Both the position numbers and the translations under genes were made by a program. Below, piece after piece: positions 30,701 to 42,019 of a DNA stretch of 64,000 nt (positions are counted from its first letter, which is position 1; each line of letters begins with the position of its first letter). The notes beneath the pieces were generated by a model. The model saw only the letters and a program-made list of their open reading frames with translations. It did not search any database and was not told the origin of the DNA. The DNA lies in contig CM061236.1 of assembly GCA_030848705.1 (NCBI GenBank), forward strand, positions 143,190,574 to 143,254,573, given 5' to 3'. The stretch is from Heracleum sosnowskyi (taxonomy: Eukaryota; Streptophyta; Magnoliopsida; Apiales; Apiaceae).

Positions 30701-32836
30701 AACCGTCCAACCAACACCACAAAACTGTTAAAGGAACAAATTACTAGTGTCAGTGTAATGGTGAATGATGAGAAAAGATGGGCTGTAAGTATTTATCTAA
30801 CTTCTGGCATATCTTATTTCATCACAATGCAGCTATTGCAGAGTCTGCCAGCAAAGGTGTTGTGTGCTTTGAAGGGAAAGATCAGGGCAACTCAAACACC
30901 ATTCAATGAAATATTGGATATGCAAATCCAGAACCTGATCATGCAGAAGCTACCTGAAGTCTACTCAAATCCACCATGTGTTTTCTACAGATCTAAAACT
31001 AAGGATGGCACAAGAAGGAACAGCTTCATGAATATTGGTAGCCCATCCAGAATGGAAACCAAGTCAATTCTGAAGGTACTAGATGGAATACTCAGTTCAA
31101 ATGCCAATCCAGGAAGAGTTCATGCTGTTCAAGAAATCTACAAAATGCTGGTGTTGAGAGACAAGGCACTGGGAGCTAGAGTGAAGGAGCTAATCACTAG
31201 AGCCAATGCCAAAAGAAATGATCAAGGTGGAAGTTGCTTCTATAACATTCCTCCCCATGATGATGATGATGATGATGATGAAGATGGTGAGGATGAAGGT
31301 GGTGAAGCTTCTGGAAATGCTGGAAATGCTGGTGGAAGTAATTCTGGGAATACTGGTATTCAATCTCAGAATGAAGGCAATGAAGAAACTCCTAGCCAGG
31401 AAAAGAAAGATGCTGGTGCAACAGATGAAGAGGAGTCAAGAATACTGGAAGCTTTGGAGGCAAGCATTCTTAGATGTGCTATTGACTGCATAAATGCTGA
31501 AAAAGATGCTGTCACCAAAGGTACTGTCGACAAAGATACTGTCATAGAAGATGCTGTCTTGAAAGATGCTGTCGACAAGGATACTGTCAAGGAAGGTTCT
31601 GTCAAGGATGAAACCAAGGCTACTGTCAAGTCCAAAAGACTGAAAGCTAAAGCTAAGGCATGGTTTACTAGACAGAAACCAACAGGGAAGCACAAGTACT
31701 CAGGAAAGGAAAAGGCCACTGGATTTGGCAGGAATCTCAAAAAGCCAATTCAATCAATTCCTCCCAACAGTCTTAAGATTCAACAAATGCAATCAAGAGA
31801 AATCAAGAGCGTTGAGGTTAAGCTGGATGCAAATCAAGAGGCCACTGAGTACATTCTGTGGTGGGCAGAATCAAGGTCAGCCAAGATTGACAAGGACTTC
31901 AATCTGGTAGCCACATCAACCAAGAAAAGTGAATCAATCATAGATAAAAGAAGAATTGATTTCTTCTACCTGGAGAGAATGGTAGAGTTGCTGGAGAGCT
32001 ATGATGATGTTTCAAAGGCTGTCATGGAACATGTTCTAAAATATCAGGCAGATAGGGATGCTGAATTTTATCAGAAATTTGGCTATAACTTTGCAGATTT
32101 TGATGATGCTGATATTCTTACTGATCTCCCAGCCTCTCCTATACCATACCACTGGTACTATGAGTTTGATGACTTACCCACAGAAGAAGGGCAAACCCAA
32201 CCAACTCAGGAAGGGGAACCCAAGCCAAGCAAACAACCTGAATCTTCTGAATATGCTCAAACTCAGTCAGAACTTGATAAGAAGGAAGCTGAATTACTGG
32301 AAAAACACAAGGCCTCTAACAAGGCAGAAAGTGAAGCTCCAAATTATCAACCATATATGCTGGAAAATCCCCTAAGAGTCAAGTTCCTAAAAGAAGAAAT
32401 CTATGTTTGCAGCTTGCATAAGCTTAAAACATCCACTCTGAAGGATTTACAGTATATGGTAGCTGGTTCAATTCATCCCTTGGAACAGATTTGTTCTGAT
32501 GAGATAGAGAAGTTATTGGAAGGGAGAAAAGGAGAAGACTCAAAACTGGACAAGCAAAGAAGGAAGTCTCTCAATGCTTATCCTGGAAGTAGATTCAAGC
32601 TCATTAATGAAGAACTTCATTTCAGAACCTATCCATATGATATAGAGCAATGGCTGAATCTCAGGGATGTTAGTTCTCTCTTATCCCCTTCCATAAAGAA
32701 GATCATTGATGAAGTAGAGGATGATGCAGTGTCTGCTGCTGAAATTTCTCTTGTAGAAAGTCTAAGAGGCTGCTTGGCAGAAGCTCTCAAAAGAGAGGAT
32801 GTAGCAAGACAGAAGAGGAAATCTCAAGCTAAGTAA
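27784..32836 (+). pseudogene. Element A envelope-like region, broken by two frameshifts
   Basis: Starts MAPKQSLSQTNF at 27784. The N-terminal 200 residues (FLNKSYLRSAI, EEFWRTAVALT, RKYLRKEWSMIFDAM, STGWNGIP, YPRFLMMCINSF) match the same region of element B and the plant-transposon domain often annotated after pol in Sireviruses. The frame changes at an (AC)7 tract (28484-28497) by an amount equal to one dinucleotide. The middle (28498 to about 30020) is Ser/Pro/Thr-rich, with a block of ten CTGTC words at 29415-29605. A second frame change near 30020 leads to a 900-residue distal part with coiled coils, an Asp-rich run (31258-31290), a second CTGTC block (31508-31626, eight copies) and a Lys-rich end. 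No confident membrane segment in the real frame. Function unknown. Confidence 0.8.
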
Positions 32837-32910
32837 AAATTCTTGAATTCTGATCTTGTTAGTTAAGTTGTCAGCACATATTGTAAATTTGCTGTTATTT
32901 TCCATAAAAA
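32837..32910 (+). other. Element A 3' leader to polypurine tract
   Basis: Short non-coding stretch between the end of the envelope-like region and the polypurine tract. Confidence 0.7.
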
Positions 32911-32925
32911 CAAATTGGGGGAGAT
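32911..32925 (+). other. Element A polypurine tract
   Basis: CAAATTGGGGGAGAT directly precedes the 3' LTR. Its core TTGGGGGAGAT is the same as in element B. Confidence 0.88.
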
Positions 32926-33981
32926 TGTTGGGATTTATGGGTGATAGCATAGAAACAACTTAACTTTGATTATACTTAATTTTTCAAATTAAGTAGAACA
33001 TACTGTCATAGCCAAAGTATGTTCTTGTAATCAGTATGCAATGTTATTCTAGTTGTATTGTTTGAAAGAAGTTCACTTATGTGTTCAAGCCTCAAAGAAT
33101 GCTCTTTGGATGACAACATGAATAAAGGTTACTGTCCTAAAGCTGTGACTGTAAGATTACAAGAAGACAGAATGTTGTAAGTCACGACAGCATATTCACT
33201 CTGACAGCAACATTGGCGGAAGACTACGCGACAGCAACTATTGCCCTCGACAGCAAGTTTGGGATCCTCGACAGCACTCTATGCGGGGAACTCATACTGT
33301 CACCAAAAGATCATTCCTGTGATAGCAAGCTTTGCGGCAAAAGTAACTGTCTCAATAAAGATCCTTATGCTAGGTATCTTTCTCAGTAAAATCCCGTGAC
33401 AGTTTAAATGTTCAAGAAACAGGCGTGATGCAGTATCCCTAAGCTGCACCAAGTCTGCAAGACTACGACAGAAGCTTCAAGCACTGCAAAACAAAAGAGA
33501 ATCAATTCAAGAGCAAGGTCAAGTCTTTATCTGCTGAATTGGTTTAGCTGGAAATAGAATGAATCTATGTTGCTTTCTTTGTAATGTTTATCTGACATGT
33601 TAGCAATTTAGGAAAGTCACATGGGTAAGACAATCTGTAAGAAGCTGCCACTTGACAGTGACAGCAGCTTCACAAACCCGTGACTGATAGTGATAGGGTT
33701 AGTCTTATACCTACTATCAACTCATTCTAGAAAAGGAACGAAGACAAGCAAGTGTCTTTGAAGAAAACCCGAAGCTCGAGAATTCTTTCTTGAGGTTGTA
33801 GCAACACTTTGCAAAATAAATAAAACATTTATTTTGTGAATCTTGTTCTTACTAAATACTGTTCGTGATTGCATATATTGCTGATAACGTTTAATCTTGA
33901 TTTTAGTTATTGAAATTTAGATTGAATTTTATCAGTATTGCATTCATCCCCCCCCCCTTCTGCAATACACAAGGACTAACA
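32926..33981 (+). repeat. Element A 3' LTR
   Basis: 1056 bp, seven substitutions against the 5' copy by direct reading (for example GACAGT to GACTGT and GTGACAGC to GTGATAGC, two of which hit the CTGTC/GACAG word). Ends ACTAACA and is followed by the duplicated TGGTC. Confidence 0.95.
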
Positions 33982-34483
33982 TGGTCCCATCCTGTCTTCC
34001 TGCATAGAAACACCTTCTGAAGTGCGTCAAACAGAAATGACCACTCCCTTCTTACAAACTTCTTATTGAGCTTTCCAGTATCTATCTCATCAGCATACAG
34101 AATGAAGGTCATGAAGTCTACGATTTGAGCATCTGTAGCTTCTTGGTCATGACCCTCCACCTTGAACCCCAAAGCTTCATTGATTTACTTTTCACCAAAC
34201 TGGAAGTGTTTGCCTCCAATTGAACAACTAACCTCCTGGAATGAGGTTCCATCTTCCCTAGCCATTGTTGATACCAACGCCGTTCTCCAGAATCCTTCCA
34301 ACACATCGACATACCAAGTAGGGTCAGGGTTAGGGCTTGGCGTAGGTAGGAAGTGTTCAAGAACCGTACAAAACACTTGTACCTTGGGTTAGCCTCAGCC
34401 TCAGAGGGAATGGTGAGAAGATTTGTTTCTTTGGAAATGGTTAAAGGGTTTGAAGAGGAAGCTGTTTGAGATTTGGGTGCCAT
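33982..34483 (-). pseudogene. Element B envelope-like region, N-terminal part
   Basis: Minus-strand start MAPKSQTASSSNPLTISKET at 34483, with the FLNTSYLRQAL and EGFWRTALV blocks shared with element A. A frameshift lies between these two blocks (about 34370-34400) and a TAA stop at 34185-34187. Reads through FVRREWSFLFDALQKVF and KTGWDH, where element A is inserted; the frame continues at 19463. Confidence 0.82.
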
Positions 34484-35198
34484 TGAAATTGAGATTGAGA
34501 TTGAAGAAGAGAGAGAAGAGTTTAGGTTTTAGAAATTGAGAGCAAATGACAAGATGAAAAGTTGTGAACGGTCGACAAAAAAATATTTATATGATAGAGA
34601 CACTGCGATATGGAGTTATGAATATGTACAAACTAAATGTATGTCGCGAAGTCTCAAAATGGCCTGTACCGCAAAGTCCGTGCAAAGTATATCGCAGAGT
34701 CCTAAATTAAACTATGTCGCAAAGTCTTGAGGATATCAGAATTTGGATGAATTTGCGATATAGTAAAAATACCCTGTCTAAAGCTCTCTTTTTGAAATTT
34801 TTAAGATTTTGTCAGACTTAAATCAAAAATTGAAATAAAGTAAATTTAAATCAAAATTCTGTCAAATATGGAGACTTGTCGATATAGTTATTCTAAGTCG
34901 CAAAGTCATTAAAATGAACTATGTCGCAAACTCATGAAATGAACTATATCGCAGAGTCTCACAATTTTAACAGTTTGCGATATAAGTCTGTTTGATTTGT
35001 ACTATGTCGTGAACTCTCAAAATCATCTATATCGAGATGTCTCAAAAGCTCACAACTCCACAACCAAATATGATTTTGAAAAATGTGCAGTAAAATACTG
35101 AAATATTTATAGATCATATCTCAGCTATTTTTCACTCCAAATAAATAGAGCATTTATATACAGTGAAAATTTACTGCTGCAACAATTAACTAGCATAC
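34484..35198 (-). other. Element B pol-envelope spacer with CTATGTCGCAAAGTC-type repeats
   Basis: No gene. Between about 34585 and 35045 I find roughly 13 variants of a 12-16 base word, such as CTATGTCGCAAAGTC, CTATATCGCAGAGTC and TTGCGATATAGT, in both orientations, separated by 20-40 bases. The same word family fills the middle of the element B LTR. Confidence 0.75.
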
Positions 35199-38100
35199 TT
35201 ACTTAGAACAACTAAATGAAGGATTGAGCATTCCAATTTCACTCACAAGTCTGTTGAAAACAGCCTCATTCAGAGGCTTAGTAAATATGTCAGCTAATTG
35301 TTTCTCAGATGGAACATAAGAGACTTCTATGGTACCATTTGCAGCATGTTCCCTAATGAAATGGTACCTGATCTCAATGTGCTTTGTAGTAGAATGATTA
35401 ACAGGATTGGCAACTATGGATATTGCACTAGTATTATCACACAACAGAGGAATGTGTTCTAACATTAGTCCATAATCCATGAGTTGATTTCTAATCCAAA
35501 GCAATTGAGCACAGCAACTACCAGCAGCAATATATTCAGCCTCAGCTGTGGATGTTGCTGTGGACTGTTGTTTCTTACTGAACCAGGACACTAACCTTTG
35601 GCCTAAGAATTGGCAGCTTCCAGAGGTGCTCTTCCTATCAATTCTGCATCCAGCATAATCAGAGTCTGTGTAACCAACTAGGTTGAACCCAGTTCCCTTT
35701 GGATACCATAGCCCAAGATTAGGAGTCCCTTTCAGATATTTGAAAATCCTTTTGATAGCCATCATGTGAGATTCCTTGGGATCAGACTGGAACCTTGCAC
35801 AAAGGCATGTGGCAAACATGATATCAGGCCTGCTAGTAGTGAGATAGAGTAGTGATCCAACCATGCCTCTGTAAACCTTGATGTCTACTCTTTTGCCTTT
35901 CTTGTCTTCATCAAGCTTGATTGCAATGGACATGGGAGTTTTTGCAGGGGATGAGTCTTCCAAACCATATTTCTTCAAAAGATCTTTGACATACTTTGAT
36001 TGGTTTATGAAGATGTCATCCTCCCTTTGATGTACTTGCAAACCTAGAAAGTAGGTTAATTCTCCCATCATACTCATCTCATATTTGCTTTGCATCAACT
36101 TAGAGAACCTTTCACAGAGTTTTTCATTTGAAGAGCCAAAGATGATATCATCCACATAGATTTGAACAAGAATGATAGCATTTCCATGCTTCTTGAAGAA
36201 TAGGGTTTTGTCAATTGTACCCCTGGTAAATTGATGCTCAAGAAGGAATTGAGATAGAGTCTCATATCAGGCTCTTGGTGCCTGTTTGAGTCCATAGAGT
36301 GCCTTAAGCAGTCTGTACACAAAGTCTGGGAAGTTTTCATTTTCAAAGCCAGGTGGTTGAGATACATAAACTTCTTCAGCAAGATCACCATTGAGAAATG
36401 CACTTTTCACATCCATTTGATACACCTTGAAATTTGAGTGAGCTGCAAAAGCCAGGAAGATTCTGATGGCTTCCAGTCTAGCTACAGGTGCAAATGTCTC
36501 ATCATAATCAATGCCTTCTTGCTGACAGTATCCTTTGGCAACCAGCCTTGCTTTGTTTCTAATTACCACTCATTCTTCATCCATCTTGTTTCTGAACACC
36601 CATTTGGTGTCAATAACATTCTTTCCTTCAGGAGGTGGCACTAGCTCCCATACTTTGTTTTTCTCAAACTGATTCAATTCTTCTTGCATGGCAACAATCC
36701 AATCAGAAATCTTCAAAGCTTCTTCAACTACCTTAGGTTCCTCTTGTGACAGAAAGCAGCTATACAGACATGTATTCATAGTTGCTCTTCTTGTTCTAAC
36801 TCCCTCACCAGGATCTCCAATGATTTGATCCCTAGTGTGGGCTCTGTCCCATTTCCTTGTGTGCCCCTGTTCATTTCCTTGATCTGTTCCAGGCTCATTT
36901 TGGTTGACAGTTGCATTCTCTTCTTCTCCCCCTGTGTTTGTGAACCCTTGCACAGGTGTCTGAAGAAGATTGTCAACTTCAAGAATTTCATTTTCTAGAA
37001 CAGTTTGAACAGGTGGTTCATCTTCACTTTCAGAATCCTCAAGATAGCCTTGATTCTCAAATCTTAATGGCACACTGTCTTGATCACTTGTTTTAAGTCC
37101 AGGAGTTTTCTTGTCATCAAAGGTAACATCCATGCTTTCCATGACTTTGTGTTGCTCCGGTACAAACACTCTGTATGATGTCCTTTCCAGAGAGTATCCA
37201 ATAAAGATACCTTCAAATGCTTTTGCATCAAATTTTCCAACATGCTCAGAGGTATCTTTCATCACAAAACATTTGCTTCCAAAAACATGCAGATGCTTGA
37301 AGGATGCTCTTTTTCCAATCATTAATGAGTAAGGAGTTTTGCCAGACTTCTTATTGATCAATGCTCTATTTTGCACATAGCATGCTGTGTTAACAGCATC
37401 AGCCCAAAAGCTAGTAGGTAGCTTTGCATCCAACAACATTGTCCTTGCAGCTTCAATGAGAGTTCTATTCTTTCTCTCAACTACTCCATTTTGTTGAGGT
37501 GTTCTAGGAGCTGAGAATTGTTGAGAAATTCCTTTATCTTTGCAAAACTCATATAATGTTGAATTTCTGAACTCAGTCCCATTATCACTTCTCAAGGCAA
37601 CTACAGAGGAACCAGTGCTTTGTGCTTCTCTATCAACTCTCTTGATATGCTCTATTATGACTTGAGGTGCTTCATCCTAGGAGAATAGGAATTCCACCCA
37701 AGTGTATCTTGAATAATCATCAACCATTACTAGAGCATATTTCTTTTTGGAAAGGGACATTACATTTACAGGACCAAATAAATCCATGTGAATTGGCTGC
37801 AAAGTTTTTGAGTTTGTATTGAGCAACTTGTTCTTGTGACTAGATCTTTTAATCTTTCCTTTCTGACAAGCTTCACATGCTCCATCTTGCACAAACTCCA
37901 AGGCAGGCAAATCCCTGATGAGTTCTCTCTTGATTAGAGAGTTCATTGCTTGAACATTCAAGTGAGACAGTTTCTTGTGCCATAGCCAGAATTCCTCATT
38001 TGTGGCTTTAGTGTAGAAACAACAAATTTCTCCCTTGTCTGCAGCCTTGAGATCAGCTACAAACAGGCTTCCTTTCTTCACACCAGTTAGAACAACTTCA

Positions 38101-38408
38101 CCACTTTCTCTTTTTGAGATTGAACAATGATCTTCATCAAATTCCACTTTGAAACCCCTGTTGGTAAATTGTCCAATGCTCAAGAGATTATGCTTCAGTC
38201 CTTCAACAAATGCTACATCTTCAATAATGACATTTCCAGATTTTATATTGCCATATCCCATTGTATAACCAATGTTGTCATTTCCAAAGGTTACTGATGG
38301 GCCAGCCTTTTCCTCAAAATATGATAGCAGGGCTATATCACCAGTCATGTGACTTGAGCATCCACTGTCCAAGATCCATATGACTCTTTTATTCCTGTTG
38401 CCCTGCAT
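35199..38408 (-). pseudogene. pol: Element B Pol, three nonsense codons
   Basis: One continuous frame interrupted by stops at 37677-37679 (TAG), 36570-36572 (TGA) and 36267-36269 (TGA, at a Trp position conserved in the relatives). Protease ILDSGCSSHMTGD is intact in sequence. Integrase shows WHKKLSHLN, CEACQKGK, HMDLFGPV, RSDNGTEF and GVVERKNRT. RT shows KARLVAKGYCQQEGIDYDE and YVDDIIFGS. RNase H shows DSDYAGC, STAEAEY and LCDNTSAI. All domains are in the usual copia order, so only point mutations have disabled it. Starts after the TGCAG|GG junction at 38404-38409. Confidence 0.92.
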
Positions 38409-38419
38409 TCACAAAGTAA

Positions 38420-40885
38420 CTAAGTTGTTTTTGGTACCCACACATGGTAGGGTCCAGTTGATTTAGAAACATTTTTGTTAACAATTCTTCTGTCATAAGT
38501 TGCATTCACCAGAGTAGGATACTTCATATTGTTTGTGGCTTTGGAGTTCACACTCTTAGGCTCACATGAAGTGTTCACCCTCTCAACCCTGATTGGGGAT
38601 CCTGTCCTGTGAGTGTGCATGTGTGTGTGTGATTCACTAGATTGTGCAGAATCAAGTTTATGCTTTAGAGATAAACAGTTAGCAATCAGAGTCACATAGC
38701 ATGTCATGCAATTAGGCTTACCACAGAAGGAATCATGACTAGAGCTTATGCTAGCAGAATGGTTACTCAGGTTATCAACTTCAACATTCACTTGTTTGTT
38801 ACACTTATGAGTCAAATGATTAACAGATAGACATTTCTGACATTGTTTCCTGGGAGCATTTGGCACATAAGCATAATTGTTACCCTTGTTGACACCTACC
38901 TTACCATTTCTGTTTTATTTCTTTTTCTTAACAACTTCTTTCTTTGCTTTAGGACTCTTGACAAGATTGTCTTTGGTCTCTTTCTGACTGACATATTCAG
39001 GAGAGGAAGAAGTGTCTTTAGCAGCCTTATCTTCTTCAAGAAGTTGTTGTTTGATGATCAATAGTTATTCATCAAACTCAACAACACTCTTTTTGAAGAT
39101 GGGTTGTTCAACACTAGACAGAATAGTTGGGGCATTTTTGTTTGTAAAAGATTCTTTTCCTTTGCCCTTTGCCTTCTTCCTTCCTTTATCATTCTCATAG
39201 TCAAAACCAACTCCAACCTTGCTATCTTCAGTGTGTTCCTTGTGATAGGTTTGAATAAGTTCAGAGGAGTTCTTAAAGCTTCTTAGTTTCAATTCAGTTT
39301 CAGCAATTTGTTCCCTAAGAGCTTTCTCTATTTGTTCAGCACAAATCACTTTGTTTTTACGATACTCAACCTCCTTTTTCAAACCATCAAGGTTCACAAC
39401 CATTAACTCAAGTTCCTCATTCTTTTCAGTAAGCTCAAGATTTCTAGCAGTTAGTCTATCAATTTCTTCATTTGCTACTAACATGCTAGTATGAATATTA
39501 AACATCTCAGTACTCATATCTTCAACAGTTTGCTTATATTGAAGGGGAGTCATATCAAGAGAAGTAAGAATAGGTACCTGACTAGAATCACCATCATCAG
39601 AAAATGCCATCAAGGCATAATTTGAGTACTCTTGTTCTTCTTCTTCATCAGAGTCATCCCAGCATTTTCCCTCAGCAATAAAAGCTTTACCCTGTTGTTT
39701 CTTGAGTAGAGCCTCATACTTAGCTTCAAGCTCTAAGTATGTTTTGTCCTTCTTGACCTGTTTAGGCTTTTTGCACTCAGTGGCAAAATGCCCAAGTTCA
39801 TTGCAGTTATAGCATCTTATTTTGGACCTATCCACACTCCCAGATTTGTATCCTCCTTTAACTGCACCAGCAATCCCTTTTCCTTTGATGAAAGAGTTTG
39901 AGCTACCTGAACCACCAGCATTTCCACTATTGAATCTAGACTTGAATGGCTGCTTCCTCTTAAACCTTATGTTAGGGTATCTCCTAACCATATAAGCAAA
40001 AGATTTGTTTTCCATCTTGTCCAGTTCATCTATGCTGTAGAACTCATCCTCTTCAGGTAAATCATACACAACTTGAGTTTCATCACCAGTGTCATCACTT
40101 TCCAGTTCCTCAATTTTGACATGATTGATTTTTAGAGAATCCATTCTTTGACCTAGATTGTCAGCAATAAGGGCACAGGAGGTATTGGCCACTAATCCTT
40201 GCTTTGCTGGAATAGATCTCTTTTGAAACAGCTCTAACTCATATGTCTTCAAAACACCATACAACACATCAAAACCAATCTTTGTTAGATCTCTTTCTTT
40301 AAGGGAAGAGATTCTTGGTTCCAAGTGATCTGGAAGAGTTAGTAAGAACTTCATATTGAGCTCTTCTATCTCATAGTGTTTGTCATATAGTTTGAGCTTG
40401 TTTATCAGCTTGTTGAATCTCTCAAATACTTCTGTGATTCCCTCTTTTGGCTGAGCCATGAAGGCTTCATATTGTGAAACAAGAATCTGCTTCTTGTTCT
40501 TTCTTACTTCAGTAGTTCCTTCACAGAGCACTTCTATAAGATCCCACATCTTCTTGGCACTAGTACAATGAGCAACAGTGTCATACATGTTGAAGTCCAT
40601 AGATTCACAAATGATAAGTTGAAGATGTCCATCCAGTGCTACTTTCTCCTTTTCAGGATCAGTGTATTTTGAGGGGTCTTTGGGCACATGTTTTGCTGGT
40701 ACAATCTCAGTGCCATTGGTTGTTTCACCAATATCGATCATTGGAATAAAGGGACCATGCTTTAGAATATCTAAATACACGGGGTTAGAAGCTTTGATGA
40801 AAAGAAACATCTTCTTTTTCCATAAACTGTAGTGCTCCTTGTTAAAGGGAGGAATCTTGATACTGCTCAGTTTCTGTGAACTCAT
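38420..40885 (-). pseudogene. gag: Element B Gag, two nonsense codons
   Basis: Starts MSSQKLSSIKIPPFNKEHYS at 40885. CCHC knuckle CYNCNELGHFATEC begins at residue 358, and a second CCHC, CQKCLSVNHLTHKC, lies near 38810-38850. In-frame TAA codons at 39065-39067 and 38915-38917 cut the tail; the frame itself is kept to TAG at 38420. N-terminal Gag and the first knuckle remain open for 606 residues, so a truncated Gag could still be made. Confidence 0.9.
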
Positions 40886-40921
40886 TCTTGATCTTTTCCT
40901 GTTTGTACGTTAACAGCCTAC

Positions 40922-40933
40922 GCTCTGATACCA
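40922..40933 (-). other. Element B primer binding site (tRNA-Met initiator)
   Basis: On the element strand TGGTATCAGAGC starts two bases after the 5' LTR. Same site as elements A, D and E. Confidence 0.9.
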
Positions 40934-40935
40934 CT

Positions 40936-42014
40936 TGTTAGGAATGAATATCACCTAGAAACTAGACAGAGGGGGGGGGGGGTGAATGGATAGTTTGATG
41001 TATTTTTGCTTTCTTGAAACTAAATATAAACTGTATATGATTATGTTATGTAGTATGCAGAAAGTAAACAACACACACAATCACTTTAATCTACTTTGTA
41101 TAAGTAAATTAAATACTACAGCTTTCCAAGAAATTCACAATCGAATTTCTGGCTTCTAAACAAGAACAGTTTTTCCTTGCTTGCTTACAGAGAAAAGAGC
41201 TTAAGATTGAAAACTTTGTGTATCTCTCTTACAGCTTTTTGTTGTGTGTGCACGATATATATTCACCTATACAAACTAGGCACACACAATATTACACAGC
41301 TACCCCTTCTGAAAGTCCAACTTGTCCTGCCATAAGAAGTTCACTGTGTCAGGAAGGACCACCTGCTTTTCGGAGTCTTTCCCGTTTCTATAGCTGCTTG
41401 TCTCTTATCTTTCTCTCCAAGTTTAGCTGTAGATTTGCCATATGTTCTTTGGACCACCTTGCCAGAACAAATGCTTCAGTATTTGTCTCTTTTGATTCTT
41501 GGTTCTGTACCTTGATTTGTCTTGTTATAAACGGTTAAGTGTTGATATCGTGAAATGCACTTCATTCATGACTTCGCAATCTCCCTTGTGAGGACTACGC
41601 GATATAGGCTTTGAAGACTTTACGACATAGGTCATTTGATGACTATGCGACATAGATATTGGAGACTTCACGACATAGCTTTCTTCTGACTTTGCTATAT
41701 AATGCCTTAGACAGATTTCTGCAACTTATTTCTTCATGGCCTTATTCATTTCTATCCTGCTGCATGAACACTTCTGAACTTCTACCAGGACAATTATTCA
41801 ATGGCCTATATACAATCTAGATGCAAGAAACTTTGCTAAGCTCATTATAACTTTGAGCATACATGATCAAGCTAATGTTCATAAGAACAAGACAAGTACA
41901 TTGAGAGACCTATACTATATCCCAGTGATAGAATTCACTAGGTCATGTAGTGTGACATAGTCACATAGTGTAGGCTTGTTAATAGTGGTATTCAGACATG
42001 TCTTGAGCCTAACA
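40936..42014 (-). repeat. Element B 5' LTR (1079 bp)
   Basis: TG...CA ends with TGTTAGG and CCTAACA. Carries only about six GACTNYGCGACATAG-type words, against about fourteen in the other LTR, and a G12 run at about 40971-40982 that is only G6 in the other LTR. These two differences account for most of the length gap. Confidence 0.93.
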
Positions 42015-42019
42015 GAAAC

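Larger units (their letters stand above)
19464..33981 (+). mobile_element. Element A: young copia (Sirevirus-like) retrotransposon nested in element B
   Basis: 14,518 bp with LTRs 19464-20519 and 32926-33981, ends TGTTGGG...ACTAACA, flanked by TGGTC at 19459-19463 and 33982-33986. The two 1056-bp LTRs have the same length and I count 7 substitutions, so it inserted recently. Order: LTR, PBS for initiator tRNA-Met, gag, in-frame TAG, pol (protease, integrase, reverse transcriptase, RNase H), spacer with a small acidic ORF, envelope-like ORF with two frameshifts, polypurine tract, LTR. It sits inside the envelope-like region of element B in opposite orientation. Gag and Pol are open, but the protease catalytic Asp is His. 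The motif CTGTC/GACAG is strongly over-represented in LTRs, Gag tail, spacer and envelope-like region. Confidence 0.95.
13687..42014 (-). mobile_element. Element B: copia LTR retrotransposon with envelope-like region (Sirevirus-like), inactivated
   Basis: Bounded by LTRs with TGTTAGG...CCTAACA ends and flanked by GAAAC at 13682-13686 and 42015-42019, so the insertion is complete. Minus orientation: 5' LTR 40936-42014, PBS 40922-40933, gag 40885-38420, pol 38408-35199, spacer with short repeats, envelope-like region 34483-15113, polypurine tract 14960-14975, 3' LTR 13687-14959. Element A split it inside the envelope-like region. Without A it is about 13.8 kb. The gene order and large size fit the Sirevirus (SIRE/Maximus) lineage of copia elements. 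The LTRs differ at roughly 13-14 of about 1060 alignable positions. Gag, Pol and the envelope-like frame all carry stops or frameshifts, so this copy cannot make its own proteins. Confidence 0.93.
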
